DNA from: Rhodanobacter sp. FW104-R8
Lineage (GTDB): Bacteria > Pseudomonadota > Gammaproteobacteria > Xanthomonadales > Rhodanobacteraceae
Direction: 5' to 3'
DNA length: 64,000 nt
Assembly (NCBI RefSeq): GCF_001617365.1
Contig: NZ_LVJR01000027.1
Span: 1 to 64,000 of the forward strand
Both the position numbers and the translations under genes were made by a program. Below the pieces are notes generated by a model that worked only from the letters and a program-made list of their open reading frames with translations, was not told the DNA's origin and did not search any database. Shown here piece after piece: positions 26,125-34,721 of this stretch (position 1 is its first letter; every line of letters starts with the position of its first letter).

Positions 26125-26492
26125 GTCGCGCTCGGCAGCAATTCGTTGATGCAGGCCAGCAGTTCTTTTTCGTTCACCGGCTTGGTGATGAACGCGCGGG
26201 CGCCCTGGCGCAGGCCCCAGACGCGATCGGTTTCCATCGACTTGGTGGTGATCATCACGATCGGCACCGCCGAGGTGGCCGGATCGCGGGTCAGCGTACG
26301 GGTGGCCTGGAAGCCGTTCATGCCTGGCATGATGACGTCCATGATGACCAGTGCCGGAAGGTCGGCGCGCACGCGCTCGATGCCTTCCTCGGCGGAGCTT
26401 ACGGCGACGACCTGGTGCCCGGCCCGTTCAAGCAGCGTGGTGAACACGCGCACGTCGGTCGGCGAATCGTCGATGATGAGAATATTGGCCAC
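26121..26492 (-). CDS. pilH: Twitching motility response regulator PilH
   Basis: A single receiver domain of 123 residues. The acidic pair is in LIIDDSPTD, the phospho-acceptor Asp is in LVIMDVIMPGMNG near residue 51, the Thr is in MITTKS, and the Lys is in FITKPV. It starts with GTG preceded by GAGGGG. PilH acts with PilG downstream of ChpA; in Pseudomonas it favours retraction via PilT. It lies 22 bases after pilG. Confidence 0.93.
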   Translation of the reverse strand: MANILIIDDSPTDVRVFTTLLERAGHQVVAVSSAEEGIERVRADLPALVIMDVIMPGMNGFQATRTLTRDPATSAVPIVMITTKSMETDRVWGLRQGARAFITKPVNEKELLACINELLPSAT

Positions 26493-26514
26493 GGGCCCCC
26501 CTCAGAATCTGCAG

Positions 26515-26913
26515 TCAGCGGCTCGATACCGCGCCGACATGGCGATGGATGGCACCCAGCAGTTCGTCACGCGTGAACGGCTTGGTCAGGTACTGTTCGG
26601 CGCCCACGATGCGGCCGCGCGCCTTGTCGAACAGGCCGTCCTTCGAACTCAGCATGATCACCGGCGTGGCGCGGAACTGCGGATTGTTCTTGATCAGCGC
26701 GCAGGTCTGGTAGCCGTCCAGCCGCGGCATCATGATGTCGACGAAGATGATCGCGGGCTTCTGGTCGGAGATCTTGGCCAATGCCTCGAAGCCGTCGACG
26801 GCGGTCAGTACTTCGCAGCCCTCTTTCTTGAGCAGGGTCTCCGCGGTGCGGCGGATGGTCTTGGAGTCATCGATCACCATGACCTTGAGACCAGCCAAGT
26901 CATTAGCACTCAT
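26515..26913 (-). CDS. pilG: Twitching motility response regulator PilG
   Basis: A receiver-domain protein of 132 residues from MSANDLAG. It has VMVIDDSKTIRRTAETLLKK, the acceptor in IIFVDIMMPRLDGYQ near residue 55, MLSSKDG and LTKPF. These match PilG of xanthomonads almost word for word. PilG stimulates pilus extension. It is the first gene of the chemosensory operon. A GTG four codons upstream (26925), with a G-rich ribosome site, is an alternative start. Confidence 0.94.
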   Translation of the reverse strand: MSANDLAGLKVMVIDDSKTIRRTAETLLKKEGCEVLTAVDGFEALAKISDQKPAIIFVDIMMPRLDGYQTCALIKNNPQFRATPVIMLSSKDGLFDKARGRIVGAEQYLTKPFTRDELLGAIHRHVGAVSSR

Positions 26914-26925
26914 GTTCAAATTCAC

Positions 26926-27258
26926 CTACTCCCCCCTGCGGCTCACCCGAGCTCAGGATAGGCACCATGGCATGCAATGGTCATGCCGGACGGTGCGCAG
27001 CAAAAAAAGTCGAAACGAACCACCCGAATAAGACCGTGCTGTAGCGGGATATCCAAGGCTTTGCTGTTTACTGCCTGCCCGCCGAGACTGTCAAGCAATA
27101 ATCACCCCTGCTGCCTGCTGCCCGCACAAGGTGCCCCATATTGGCACCATCCGGCCGTCGGCGACAGCGACGCGGCACGGGATTTCCCGCATCCGCCTTA
27201 GTATAGCGGCCTGACGATCCCGACCCGCCCCACGGGTAGCCACCCACGGAGAATCCCG
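26926..27258. other. Divergent intergenic region between pilG and gshB
   Basis: No gene is supported here. The region must hold the promoters of the minus-strand chemosensory operon and of gshB. I see no -35/-10 pair good enough to call. A run of seven A residues lies near 27002, and CGGAG lies just before the gshB start. Confidence 0.5.
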
Positions 27259-28236
27259 ATGACCCTTTCGGTCGGCGTGCTGATGGACCCCATCGGCGCG
27301 ATCAAGATAGCCAAGGACACCAGCTTCGCGATGCTGCTGGAAGCCCGGCGCCGCGGCCACTCGCTGCATTACTTCGAGCAGGGCGACCTGGCCCTGCGCA
27401 ATGGCGAGCCCTGGGCGCGGACCGCCCCGCTCGAGGTGCGCGAGGACCCGCAGCGCTGGTTCACGCTGGGCCCGGCGCAATGGCGCGACCTGCGCGAGCT
27501 CGACGTGGTGCTGATGCGCAAGGACCCGCCGGTCGACGCCCAGTTCATCTACGACACGATGGTGCTCGAAGCGGCCCAGCGCGGCGGCGTGGCCGTGATC
27601 AACGACCCGCGCTCGCTGCGCGACAGCAACGAGAAGCTGTTCTCGCTGGAATTCCCGCAATGCATCGTGCCGACCCTGGTCGCGCGCGATGCGGGCGAAC
27701 TGCGCCGGTTCGCCGCCGAGCACGGTGAGGTGGTGCTGAAGCCGCTGGACGGCATGGGCGGGCGCGGCATCTTCCGGGCCAGGACCGGCGACGGCAACCT
27801 CAATTCGATGCTGGAGACCCTGCTGGGCGGCGATGCCCACGGCGAGGGGCGGCAATTCACCGTTGCGCAGAAATACATCCCGCAGATCAGCGCCGGCGAC
27901 AAGCGCATCCTGGTGATCGACGGCGAACCGGTGCCGTACGCGCTGGCGCGCATTCCGCAAGGCGACGAATTCCGCGGCAACCTTGCCGCCGGCGGCCGCG
28001 GCGTCGGCGTGCCGCTGTCCGAGCGCGACCGCTGGATCGTGGGCCAGGTGGCGCCTGAGCTGCGTCGGCGCGGCCTGCTGTTCGTGGGGCTGGACGTGAT
28101 CGGCGACTACCTGACCGAGATCAACGTCACATCCCCGACCTGCGTGCGTGAGCTGGACGCGCAGTTCGGGCTTAACATTGCCGGCCAGCTGTTCGATGTC
28201 GTCGAGCGGCACGTCTCCGGAAACCGCAACGCGTGA
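27259..28236 (+). CDS. gshB: Glutathione synthetase GshB
   Basis: The 325-residue ATP-grasp enzyme joins glycine to gamma-glutamylcysteine. Family signatures are LMDPIGAIKIAKDTSFAMLL at the N-terminus, LMRKDPPVDAQFIYDT near residue 82, LKPLDGMGGRGIFR near residue 160 (ATP loop) and LTEINVTSPTCVRE near residue 290 (metal site). A CGGAG ribosome site precedes the ATG. Its stop overlaps the GTG of the TonB-like gene. Confidence 0.97.
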   Translation: MTLSVGVLMDPIGAIKIAKDTSFAMLLEARRRGHSLHYFEQGDLALRNGEPWARTAPLEVREDPQRWFTLGPAQWRDLRELDVVLMRKDPPVDAQFIYDTMVLEAAQRGGVAVINDPRSLRDSNEKLFSLEFPQCIVPTLVARDAGELRRFAAEHGEVVLKPLDGMGGRGIFRARTGDGNLNSMLETLLGGDAHGEGRQFTVAQKYIPQISAGDKRILVIDGEPVPYALARIPQGDEFRGNLAAGGRGVGVPLSERDRWIVGQVAPELRRRGLLFVGLDVIGDYLTEINVTSPTCVRELDAQFGLNIAGQLFDVVERHVSGNRNA

Positions 28237-29108
28237 GCGCCACCGCAACCGTCAACGTCGACTCGCCGCCCGATCCGATCGGCGCCACCCTGCTGTTCTC
28301 GCTGCTGCTGCACGGCGTGCTGCTGCTGGGCATCACGTTCCACTTCGTGAAGCCCACGCCCAGCCTGCCCACGCTGGACGTGACCCTGGTCAACGTGGCC
28401 AACCAGCAGGCGCCGGACAAGGCGGATTTCCTGGCCCAGGCCAACAACACCGGCGGCGGCCGCAGCGACCGCGCCGCACGGCCGTCGGAGCCGTTCTCCG
28501 GCGCCATCCCGAAGCCCGACCCCGGCATCGCGGCACAACCCGTCGAGGCCACCACGCCGCGGCCGCGCGAGGCCACCCCGACACGCATGGTCACCACCAG
28601 CGGCGCCACCGATTTCCGCGTGACCAGCGATACCGCGCAAACCGCGGTCGACCCGCACGAGCAGACCCCGACGGCCGCCGAACTGAGGCGCCAGCAGGCG
28701 ATCGCCCAGCTGGCCGCCGAGCTGAGCAGGAAGAAGGTGGACTACGCCAAGCGGCCGAAGGTGAAATACCTCACCGCCAGCACCCGCGAATATGCCTATG
28801 CCGCCTACATGCGCGGCTGGTCCGACCGGGTCGAGCGGGTCGGCAACCTCAACTACCCGGAAGAAGCCCGCAGCCGCGGCCTGCACGGCGATGTGCTGCT
28901 CACCGTGGTGCTCAACCTCGACGGCAGCATCAAGAACATCGAGGTGATCCAGAGTTCCGGGCAGAAGGTGCTGGACGCCGCCGCCGAGCGCATCGTGCGC
29001 CTGGCCGCCCCGTTTCCGCCCGCGCCACGGAGCAACGAGCGCATCGACGAACTCAACATCACCCGTACCTGGCGCTTCCAGCCGAACAACGTGCTGCAGA
29101 CTCGCTGA
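28233..29108 (+). CDS. TonB-family energy transducer
   Basis: The 291-residue protein has one N-terminal membrane anchor (residues about 17-37, LLFSLLLHGVLLLGITFHFV), a variable Pro/Ala/Thr-rich periplasmic spacer and a C-terminal TonB fold (about 200-290). The TonB fold includes YPEEARSRGLHGDVLLTVVL and the final W-x-F-x-P-x-x-x-L. It transmits proton-motive energy to outer-membrane receptors. The gene after gshB is a TonB-like gene in many gamma-proteobacteria, often without exbBD nearby, as here. It starts with GTG in a GTGA overlap with gshB. Possible partners are the TonB receptors at 35.6 and 41 kb. Confidence 0.88.
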   Translation: MSATATVNVDSPPDPIGATLLFSLLLHGVLLLGITFHFVKPTPSLPTLDVTLVNVANQQAPDKADFLAQANNTGGGRSDRAARPSEPFSGAIPKPDPGIAAQPVEATTPRPREATPTRMVTTSGATDFRVTSDTAQTAVDPHEQTPTAAELRRQQAIAQLAAELSRKKVDYAKRPKVKYLTASTREYAYAAYMRGWSDRVERVGNLNYPEEARSRGLHGDVLLTVVLNLDGSIKNIEVIQSSGQKVLDAAAERIVRLAAPFPPAPRSNERIDELNITRTWRFQPNNVLQTR

Positions 29109-29160
29109 ACGGCCGCCCCGGCCTTCAGCGCGCGCCGCGCCGTGCGCTTACAATGCGCGC

Positions 29161-29730
29161 ATGACCGCCGTGCAGTCCTCGACCCTCACCGGGCACTTCC
29201 TGATCGCCATGCCGGGCCTGGCCGATCCGCCGTTCTCCCGCGGCGTGGCGCTGTTGTGCCAGCACGACGAGGGCGGCGCGGTGGGCCTGCTGGTGAACCA
29301 GCTGTCCGAATACCGTTTCGGCGACGTGCTGGCGCAGATGAAACTCGAGTGCGCGGACAGCGAGCTGGCCGACGCGCCGGTGCTGATCGGCGGACCGGTG
29401 CAGCAGGAGCGCGGCTTCGTGCTGCACCGCGAGCCCGGCGACTGGGATTCCAGCTACCGCGTCAACGCCGAATGGTCGGTCACCACCTCGCGCGACATCC
29501 TCGTCGCGATGGCCGCCGGCGAAGGCCCACGCCAGGCCATCATGGTGCTCGGCTACGCCGGCTGGGACGCCGGCCAGCTGGAACAGGAACTGATGGCGAA
29601 CGCCTGGCTCACCGCCGAGGCGTGCGGCCGCGTGGTGTTCGACACCCCGCTGGAGGAACGCTGGAGCGCCGCCGCCGGACTGGTCGGGGTGGACCCGCGC
29701 CAGCTGTCCGGCTACGCGGGCCACGCATGA
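29161..29730 (+). CDS. YqgE/AlgH family protein
   Basis: A 189-residue protein of UPF0301 (DUF179). Hallmarks are LTGHFLIAMPGLADPPFSR at the N-terminus, VGLLVNQ, LIGGPVQQERGFVLH near residue 80 and VLGYAGWDAGQLEQEL near residue 128. Its biochemical role is unsettled; in Pseudomonas AlgH was linked to alginate regulation. It overlaps ruvX by ATGA, a pairing conserved in many proteobacteria. Confidence 0.92.
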   Translation: MTAVQSSTLTGHFLIAMPGLADPPFSRGVALLCQHDEGGAVGLLVNQLSEYRFGDVLAQMKLECADSELADAPVLIGGPVQQERGFVLHREPGDWDSSYRVNAEWSVTTSRDILVAMAAGEGPRQAIMVLGYAGWDAGQLEQELMANAWLTAEACGRVVFDTPLEERWSAAAGLVGVDPRQLSGYAGHA

Positions 29731-30176
29731 GCTGCGTGTTCGGCTTCGACGTGGGCAGCCGGCTCACCGGCGTGGCCATCGGCAATACCTTCACGGCCAG
29801 CGCCCGCGCGCTGGCCGCGCTGGCGGTGCATGACGGCGAACCGGACTGGAACCGGCTCGACGCGCTCAACCGGGAATGGCGGCCCGACACCCTGGTGGTC
29901 GGCCTGCCGCTGACCCTGGACGGCGCCGAGCAGGCCGCCAGCCGCCGTGCCCGCCGGTTCGCCGCCACCTTGCAGCAGCGCTACGGCCTGCCCGTGGTGC
30001 TCGTCGACGAGCGACACAGCTCGCAGGAAGCCGCGCGGCGCTTCGCCGCTGCCCGAGCTGTCGGCCTCAGGCACCGCCGCGATGCGGCCGACATCGACGC
30101 CGAGGCGGCAGCGGTCATCCTGGAGCGCTGGCTCGCCGGCGCCGAAACGCCACCGGCCGAAAGCCCGGGCCACTGA
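29727..30176 (+). CDS. ruvX: Holliday junction resolvase-like RuvX (YqgF)
   Basis: The 149-residue RNase H-fold protein is implicated in 16S rRNA 5'-end processing. FGFDVGSRLTGVAIGN holds the first catalytic Asp, VVGLPLTLDG is near residue 58, VLVDERHSSQEA is near residue 93, and D-I-D-A-E-A-A-A-V-I-L near residue 120 supplies the C-terminal acid. The start was fixed by the ATGA overlap with yqgE; the longer open frame upstream is out-of-frame yqgE. Confidence 0.93.
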   Translation: MSCVFGFDVGSRLTGVAIGNTFTASARALAALAVHDGEPDWNRLDALNREWRPDTLVVGLPLTLDGAEQAASRRARRFAATLQQRYGLPVVLVDERHSSQEAARRFAAARAVGLRHRRDAADIDAEAAAVILERWLAGAETPPAESPGH

Positions 30177-30213
30177 ACGGACATTCCCCTTTCCACCCCC
30201 AGACCCTGCCGCC

Positions 30214-31140
30214 ATGAGCCCTCGCCTGCGCCACCTGACCACCCTGGAAAACCTGCCGCGCGAGACGATCGAGCGCCTGCTCGACCGCGCCGAGTCCCTG
30301 CGCGACGCCTGCGCGCACGGCACGCGCAAGCTCGACGTGCTGGCCGGACGCACCGTGCTGAACCTGTTCTTCGAACCGTCCACGCGCACGCGCACCTCGT
30401 TCGAACTGGCCGCGCGGCGACTGGGCGCCGACGTGGTCAACTTCGACATCGGGCTGTCCTCCACCAGCAAGGGCGAGGAGCTGTTCGACACCCTGCACAC
30501 GCTGGAGGCGATGCACCTCGACGCGATCGTGGTGCGCCACAAGCACTCGGGCACTCCGGAAGAGCTGGTGCGCCACGCCATGAGCGGGGTTTCGGTGATC
30601 AACGCCGGCGACGGCAACCGCGCACACCCCACCCAGGGCCTGCTGGATGCGCTGACGATCCGCCAGCACCGGCCGGACTTCGGCAACCTCACCGTGGTCA
30701 TCTGCGGCGACATCAAGCATTCGCGGGTGGCCCGCTCGGACATCCACGCCTTCACCGCGCTGGGCGTGAAGGAGATCCGCCTGTGCGGCCCGGCCGAACT
30801 GATGCCGGCGGCGGACGACATGCCGCTCGGCCGCCGCTACGACGACTTCGACCAGGCCATCGACGGCGCCGACGCGGTGATCATGCTGCGCCTGCAGAAG
30901 GAGCGCATGGCCAGTATCGAACTACCGGACGAGGCGGCCTATTTCGCCCATTACGGACTGGACCGGCGGCGCCTGGCACTGGCCGCCCCGGGTTGCCTGG
31001 TGATGCATCCGGGGCCGATCAACCGTGGCATCGAGATCGCCTCCGAAGTGGCCGACGGCGCGCAGTCGCGCATCCTCGAACAGGTCGGCAACGGCGTGTT
31101 CGTGCGCATGGCGGTGCTGAACGAAGTGCTGGCCCGCTGA
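30214..31140 (+). CDS. pyrB: Aspartate carbamoyltransferase catalytic subunit PyrB
   Basis: The 308-residue enzyme forms carbamoyl-aspartate in pyrimidine synthesis. NLFFEPSTRTRTSFELAARR near residue 50 is the carbamoyl-phosphate site (S-T-R-T), HPTQGLLDALTI is near residue 134, and MHPGPINRGIEIASEVAD near residue 265 contains the H-P-G-P-x-N-R-G motif. No pyrI regulatory chain is adjacent, consistent with the class that works with a PyrC-like partner or alone. It lies 37 bases after ruvX. Confidence 0.96.
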   Translation: MSPRLRHLTTLENLPRETIERLLDRAESLRDACAHGTRKLDVLAGRTVLNLFFEPSTRTRTSFELAARRLGADVVNFDIGLSSTSKGEELFDTLHTLEAMHLDAIVVRHKHSGTPEELVRHAMSGVSVINAGDGNRAHPTQGLLDALTIRQHRPDFGNLTVVICGDIKHSRVARSDIHAFTALGVKEIRLCGPAELMPAADDMPLGRRYDDFDQAIDGADAVIMLRLQKERMASIELPDEAAYFAHYGLDRRRLALAAPGCLVMHPGPINRGIEIASEVADGAQSRILEQVGNGVFVRMAVLNEVLAR

Positions 31141-31208
31141 GCCGCCTCCGCGCGACGCAAGCGGGCATAATGGCGAGTGCGGCACCCACCACCTCTCTGG
31201 GGATCAAC

Positions 31209-32993
31209 ATGCGATCGATGACGCGATACATCGCGCTGGGTCTGGCCGGCGCCATGCTGGCCGCCTGCGGGCACAAGGACAAGGATGCGCCGCTGGCTTT
31301 CGTGCCGGCGGACACGCCGTACGTGGTGGCCAATCTGGAGGTGCTCGACGACGGCACCCGCACCGCGCTGCTCGCCCAGGCGGACGCGCAGCTGCCATCC
31401 CAGCTGGCCCAGCTCGAGGCGACCGCCGACCGGCTGGCGGTGAAGGACCCCGACGGCGCCCGGCTGTTGCGCGCGCTGCGCGCCGAGTTCGACGGCAAGA
31501 CGGTCGAGGGCTTCGCCCGGGGCGCCGGCCTGAACCTCAAGGGCCACTCCGCGCTGTACGGCCTGGGCCTGGCGCCGGTGCTGCGCTTCGAGCTGAGCGA
31601 CCCGGCCGCCTTCGACGGCTTCGTCGGCCGGCTGGAAACCGCCTACGGCAGGAAGCTCGACGTCGCCAAGGTGGGCCAGCAGGGCTACCGCAAATACGCG
31701 TTCCCGGCCTCGGGCACCGAAATGGTCCTCGCCACGGTCGGCAAGCAGGCCGTGGCCGCCTTGCTGCCCGCCGATGCCTCGGCGACCCTGCTGCGCCAGG
31801 CGCTGGGCCTGGACCGGCCGCAGAAAAACCTGCAGGACGACGGCCGCCTGGCTGCGCTGGCCAAGGCCAAGGGCTATCAGAAGTGGCTGGTCGGCGAGCT
31901 GGACCTGGCCCGCGCGCTGCCGCTGGCAATCAGCGGCAAGGATGCATTGATCGGCGCGATCCAGAAGGCCCATGCCGAAGCCATCGCGGCCAAGACCGGC
32001 GAGCCGGTCGCCACGCAGCTGCAGACCTCGCCCAGTTGCACCACCGACGCCGCGCGCATCGCCGCCCGCGTTCCGGCGATGAGCTTCGGCTACACCCGGC
32101 TCGACGCCAAGCACCAGGACGTGCGCTTCGACGTGGCGCTGGCCGACGACATCAGCAAGGCGTTCGCCGGCCTCAAGGTGGAACTGCCCGGCCTGGGCCG
32201 CGCCGGCACGGCGCCGTTCGACCTGAGCCTCGCCCTGCCGGTCGCCAGCCTGCGCACGTTCTGGCTGGCCCAGGCCGATGCGGTGGCCGCCAAGCCGTTC
32301 AGCTGCCCCTCGCTGACCGACCTCAACGACAGCTTCGCCAAGCTCGGCCCGGTCATGCAGAAGGCGGCGATCCCGCCGTTCGGCGACATGCTCGGCCTGC
32401 GCGTCGCGCTGGATTCGCTGGTGCCGCCGGCCAAGGATTCCAGCCTGCCCACGTTCAGCGGGCGCCTCGTGCTGGGCACCAACAACCCCGACGGCCTGTT
32501 CGCGATGGGCCAGATGATGGTGCCAGCACTGGCCCAGCTGAAGCCGGGCCACGACGGCAAGCCGCTGCCGCTGCCGAAAGACATGGTCGGCATACTGGGC
32601 CAGCCCGCCTGGATCGCCATGAGCGCCAAGGCGCTCGCTCTCGGTGTCGGCACCGGCGAGGATGCACACCTCGGCGACACGCTGAAGGATCCGGCCGGCG
32701 ACGCCGGACAGGTCGGCCGCATGCACATCAGCGGGGCGATGTACCTGAGCTGGCTGCAGCTGATGGAAGAAAAGATCGACAACCTGGCCGCCGTCACCGC
32801 GACACTGGGCAAGAACGACCAGCCCTCGGTCGACGACAGCGACGATGCCGCCAGTGCCGCCGCGGAGCTGAAGCACTCCAAGGCACAGTTCGCCGCGATG
32901 AAGTTCCAGGCCGAACGCGTCGACCGCATCGACGCGGAGATGCACGTGGACAGCAGCGGCATGGTGATCACCAGCCAGACCGCACTGAAGTAG
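31209..32993 (+). CDS. Large predicted lipoprotein of unknown function
   Basis: The protein has 594 residues from MRSMTRYIALGLAGAMLAAC. MLAAC is a lipobox with Cys at position 20, followed by Gly rather than Asp, which favours the outer membrane under E. coli rules. The mature protein has repeated alpha/beta segments and the start APLAFVPADTPYVVANLEVL, typical of a conserved but uncharacterised lipoprotein group in this order. Two cysteines (PSCTTD and FSCPSL) could form a disulfide. GGGG lies eight bases before the ATG. An intrinsic terminator follows directly, so it is probably transcribed alone or as the end of the pyrB unit. Confidence 0.7.
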   Translation: MRSMTRYIALGLAGAMLAACGHKDKDAPLAFVPADTPYVVANLEVLDDGTRTALLAQADAQLPSQLAQLEATADRLAVKDPDGARLLRALRAEFDGKTVEGFARGAGLNLKGHSALYGLGLAPVLRFELSDPAAFDGFVGRLETAYGRKLDVAKVGQQGYRKYAFPASGTEMVLATVGKQAVAALLPADASATLLRQALGLDRPQKNLQDDGRLAALAKAKGYQKWLVGELDLARALPLAISGKDALIGAIQKAHAEAIAAKTGEPVATQLQTSPSCTTDAARIAARVPAMSFGYTRLDAKHQDVRFDVALADDISKAFAGLKVELPGLGRAGTAPFDLSLALPVASLRTFWLAQADAVAAKPFSCPSLTDLNDSFAKLGPVMQKAAIPPFGDMLGLRVALDSLVPPAKDSSLPTFSGRLVLGTNNPDGLFAMGQMMVPALAQLKPGHDGKPLPLPKDMVGILGQPAWIAMSAKALALGVGTGEDAHLGDTLKDPAGDAGQVGRMHISGAMYLSWLQLMEEKIDNLAAVTATLGKNDQPSVDDSDDAASAAAELKHSKAQFAAMKFQAERVDRIDAEMHVDSSGMVITSQTALK

Positions 32994-33018
32994 ACGCCAG
33001 CCAGCGATCGACGGGACG

Positions 33019-33048
33019 CCGGGACATTGCAACGTCCCGGTTTTTTTT
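33019..33048 (+). terminator. Intrinsic terminator after the lipoprotein gene
   Basis: CCGGGAC (33019-33025) pairs exactly with GTCCCGG (33034-33040) across an eight-base loop, followed by eight T residues (33041-33048). It is 26 bases downstream of the stop codon. Confidence 0.9.
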
Positions 33049-33170
33049 CATGCATCGCGCCCGGCATCGAACGCGGTCCCTGCACCGCCGTGACCCTTCT
33101 CCGCCTCGGCAATCCCCCTGAGCCCGCTGGACCGAGGAAGGGTGCCGAGGCCCGCAGGCGTTAGCCAAAG

Positions 33171-33456
33171 CTAGGGATGCCCTGATCTATCCAGCGCAGG
33201 CGGCATGATATCCAGAAGGCTCGCAGCCGGCAGTGCGTGGCGCAGGCAGGGCTGGCCGCCTTGGCAAGCCGCGCGCTGCCGGCTGCGGGCCTTCTGGATA
33301 TCACCCCATCATTGTGTTTCAAGCTATGGGGCCGGCCCGGTCTGTCCGCATCTCCGCGGCGCGCGCCCTCGACAGGCGGACGCCTGCCTTGCACCACGAA
33401 TCTGCGGACAGACCGGGCCGGTGACGCCTGCGCTGGATAGATCAGGGCATCCCTAG
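33171..33456. repeat. 286-bp nested inverted-repeat (cloverleaf) element
   Basis: A perfect 32-bp outer inverted repeat (33171-33202 with 33425-33456) encloses three side hairpins. Hairpin A is 33206-33237 with 33272-33303 (32 bp, two mismatches, both G-U pairs in a plus-strand RNA). Hairpin B is CCCCAT/ATGGGG (33304-33309 with 33326-33331). Hairpin C is 33332-33350 with 33403-33421 (19 bp, exact), with a further CAGGCG-GA-CGCCTG hairpin in its loop. The arms abut with gaps of only 0-3 bases, giving a four-way junction. Both ends are CTAG, and the right CTA is the stop codon of the kinase gene on the minus strand. It could be a non-autonomous mobile element or a structured RNA. Confidence 0.85.
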
Positions 33457-34721
33457 TGCGCAAAGGCCAGCGATGCCGTCGTGCCGGTGCCTCCGCCCGA
33501 AGTCAGTTCAAGCGTCCAGCCCAGGTGCTCACATAAACGTCCTATGAGTTCCAAACCGATGCCATCGCGGCCCAGTCCACTCTCCCGTGCATGCCGTGAA
33601 TAGACGCGGGAGATTTCTTCCGCCGTCATTCCGTGCCCGGGGTCGGAAATAACGACCTCGGCCGGCAGCTCCAGGCTGACCCGAATCGTGCCGGCATCGC
33701 TGTTCTCGATCGCGTTGCGAACCAAGTTTCCGATGGCTGCCCGTACGATCTGCGGCGGTGCCTCGATCCAAGCGCTCGGCAACGTTCCTATTTCAAACGC
33801 CAAAGCCTTGCCGCTCATCAGGGGGCGGTGGTCGTTCACTATCTCTGGAACCAATGCAGCCAGGTCCGTCATTTCGGAATGTTTCAGCAATCGCACAGGG
33901 TCCTTCGCCAGGACCAGGACCAGGGCCAGCAGTTCGTCCATGCCTTCGGCCGTGTGGCGGATGCGCTGCAGGTAACGCTGTGTCATTTCGGAGATGTCAT
34001 GCTGCGAGAGAGCAAGTTCGGTCGAACTGCGGATTACCGCTACTGGCGTACGCAGTTCATGGCTGGCCATGTTCAAGAACGTTCTTTCGCGTTCCACGGT
34101 CTGGTCCATCCGTCCGAGGTAGCCATTGAATGCCCTCATCACCACACCGATCTCGGCGGATTCGCCCTCGGCCATGACCAGCCTCTGGCCGGATATCGCC
34201 GGCTGCAGGTCGACGATGCGGCGAGCCAGATCGCTCAATGGCTTTGTCAGTCGTCCAACACCCATGGCTGTGGCAAAGGTCAAGAGTGCGACCATGGCCG
34301 CGGCTGAGCCGATGACAAGCGCATTCAGCCCCGATTTGCTGGACCTCATGCCCGATATGTTCAGCGCGAGGATCGCATTGTCTCCTCCGACCGAACGCAC
34401 CAGGACGACGTACTCCTTGCTGCCGACGACGACCTCATCATGCACCCCGACATCGAGCGAACGGAATTCGATGGGCGGTTCCTGCCCCATCAGCGTGCCG
34501 TAGAGCGTCAAGGTCTCGGAGTCGTTCCACCGGTAGTTGGGGTCGAGCGAGTGGCGCCCCAGGAAATGGTCCATCTCCGTATTGAGCAGGGATTCCCAGA
34601 CCAATGCCCCGGCCCGCTTATTGACGAGGTAACCGTGCGCCAACAGCGCCAAGGTCAGGAACAGGCTGTAGATGACGATGCCGCTGACCATCCGCTGCTT
34701 GAGGCTGGTCTCAGTGGCCAC
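33453..34721 (-). CDS. Sensor histidine kinase of an OmpR-type two-component system
   Basis: The protein has 422 residues from a GTG preceded by GGAGG at good spacing; the in-frame TTG further upstream was rejected. The first membrane helix is near residues 12-32 and a second near 140-162, with about 105 residues of periplasmic sensor between. A HAMP-like segment, the H-box FLNMASHELRTPVAVIRSS (near residue 215), N-box NLVRNAIENS, G1 VISDPGHGMT and G2 GRDGIGLELIG follow. The gene overlaps the response regulator by 11 bases. Its stop codon is formed by the end of the inverted-repeat element. The signal is unknown; the neighbouring siderophore receptor suggests iron or a siderophore, or a cell-envelope cue. 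Confidence 0.9.
   Translation of the reverse strand: MATETSLKQRMVSGIVIYSLFLTLALLAHGYLVNKRAGALVWESLLNTEMDHFLGRHSLDPNYRWNDSETLTLYGTLMGQEPPIEFRSLDVGVHDEVVVGSKEYVVLVRSVGGDNAILALNISGMRSSKSGLNALVIGSAAAMVALLTFATAMGVGRLTKPLSDLARRIVDLQPAISGQRLVMAEGESAEIGVVMRAFNGYLGRMDQTVERERTFLNMASHELRTPVAVIRSSTELALSQHDISEMTQRYLQRIRHTAEGMDELLALVLVLAKDPVRLLKHSEMTDLAALVPEIVNDHRPLMSGKALAFEIGTLPSAWIEAPPQIVRAAIGNLVRNAIENSDAGTIRVSLELPAEVVISDPGHGMTAEEISRVYSRHARESGLGRDGIGLELIGRLCEHLGWTLELTSGGGTGTTASLAFAH

Noticed and set aside
33171-33202. Inverted repeat as an intrinsic terminator for the histidine kinase
   Set aside because: No T-run follows on either strand, and the outer arms are more than 200 bases apart.
33171-33456. 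Cloverleaf element as a tRNA or tmRNA gene
   Set aside because: Stems of 32 and 19 bp and the total length do not fit a tRNA, and no anticodon or T-loop consensus is present.
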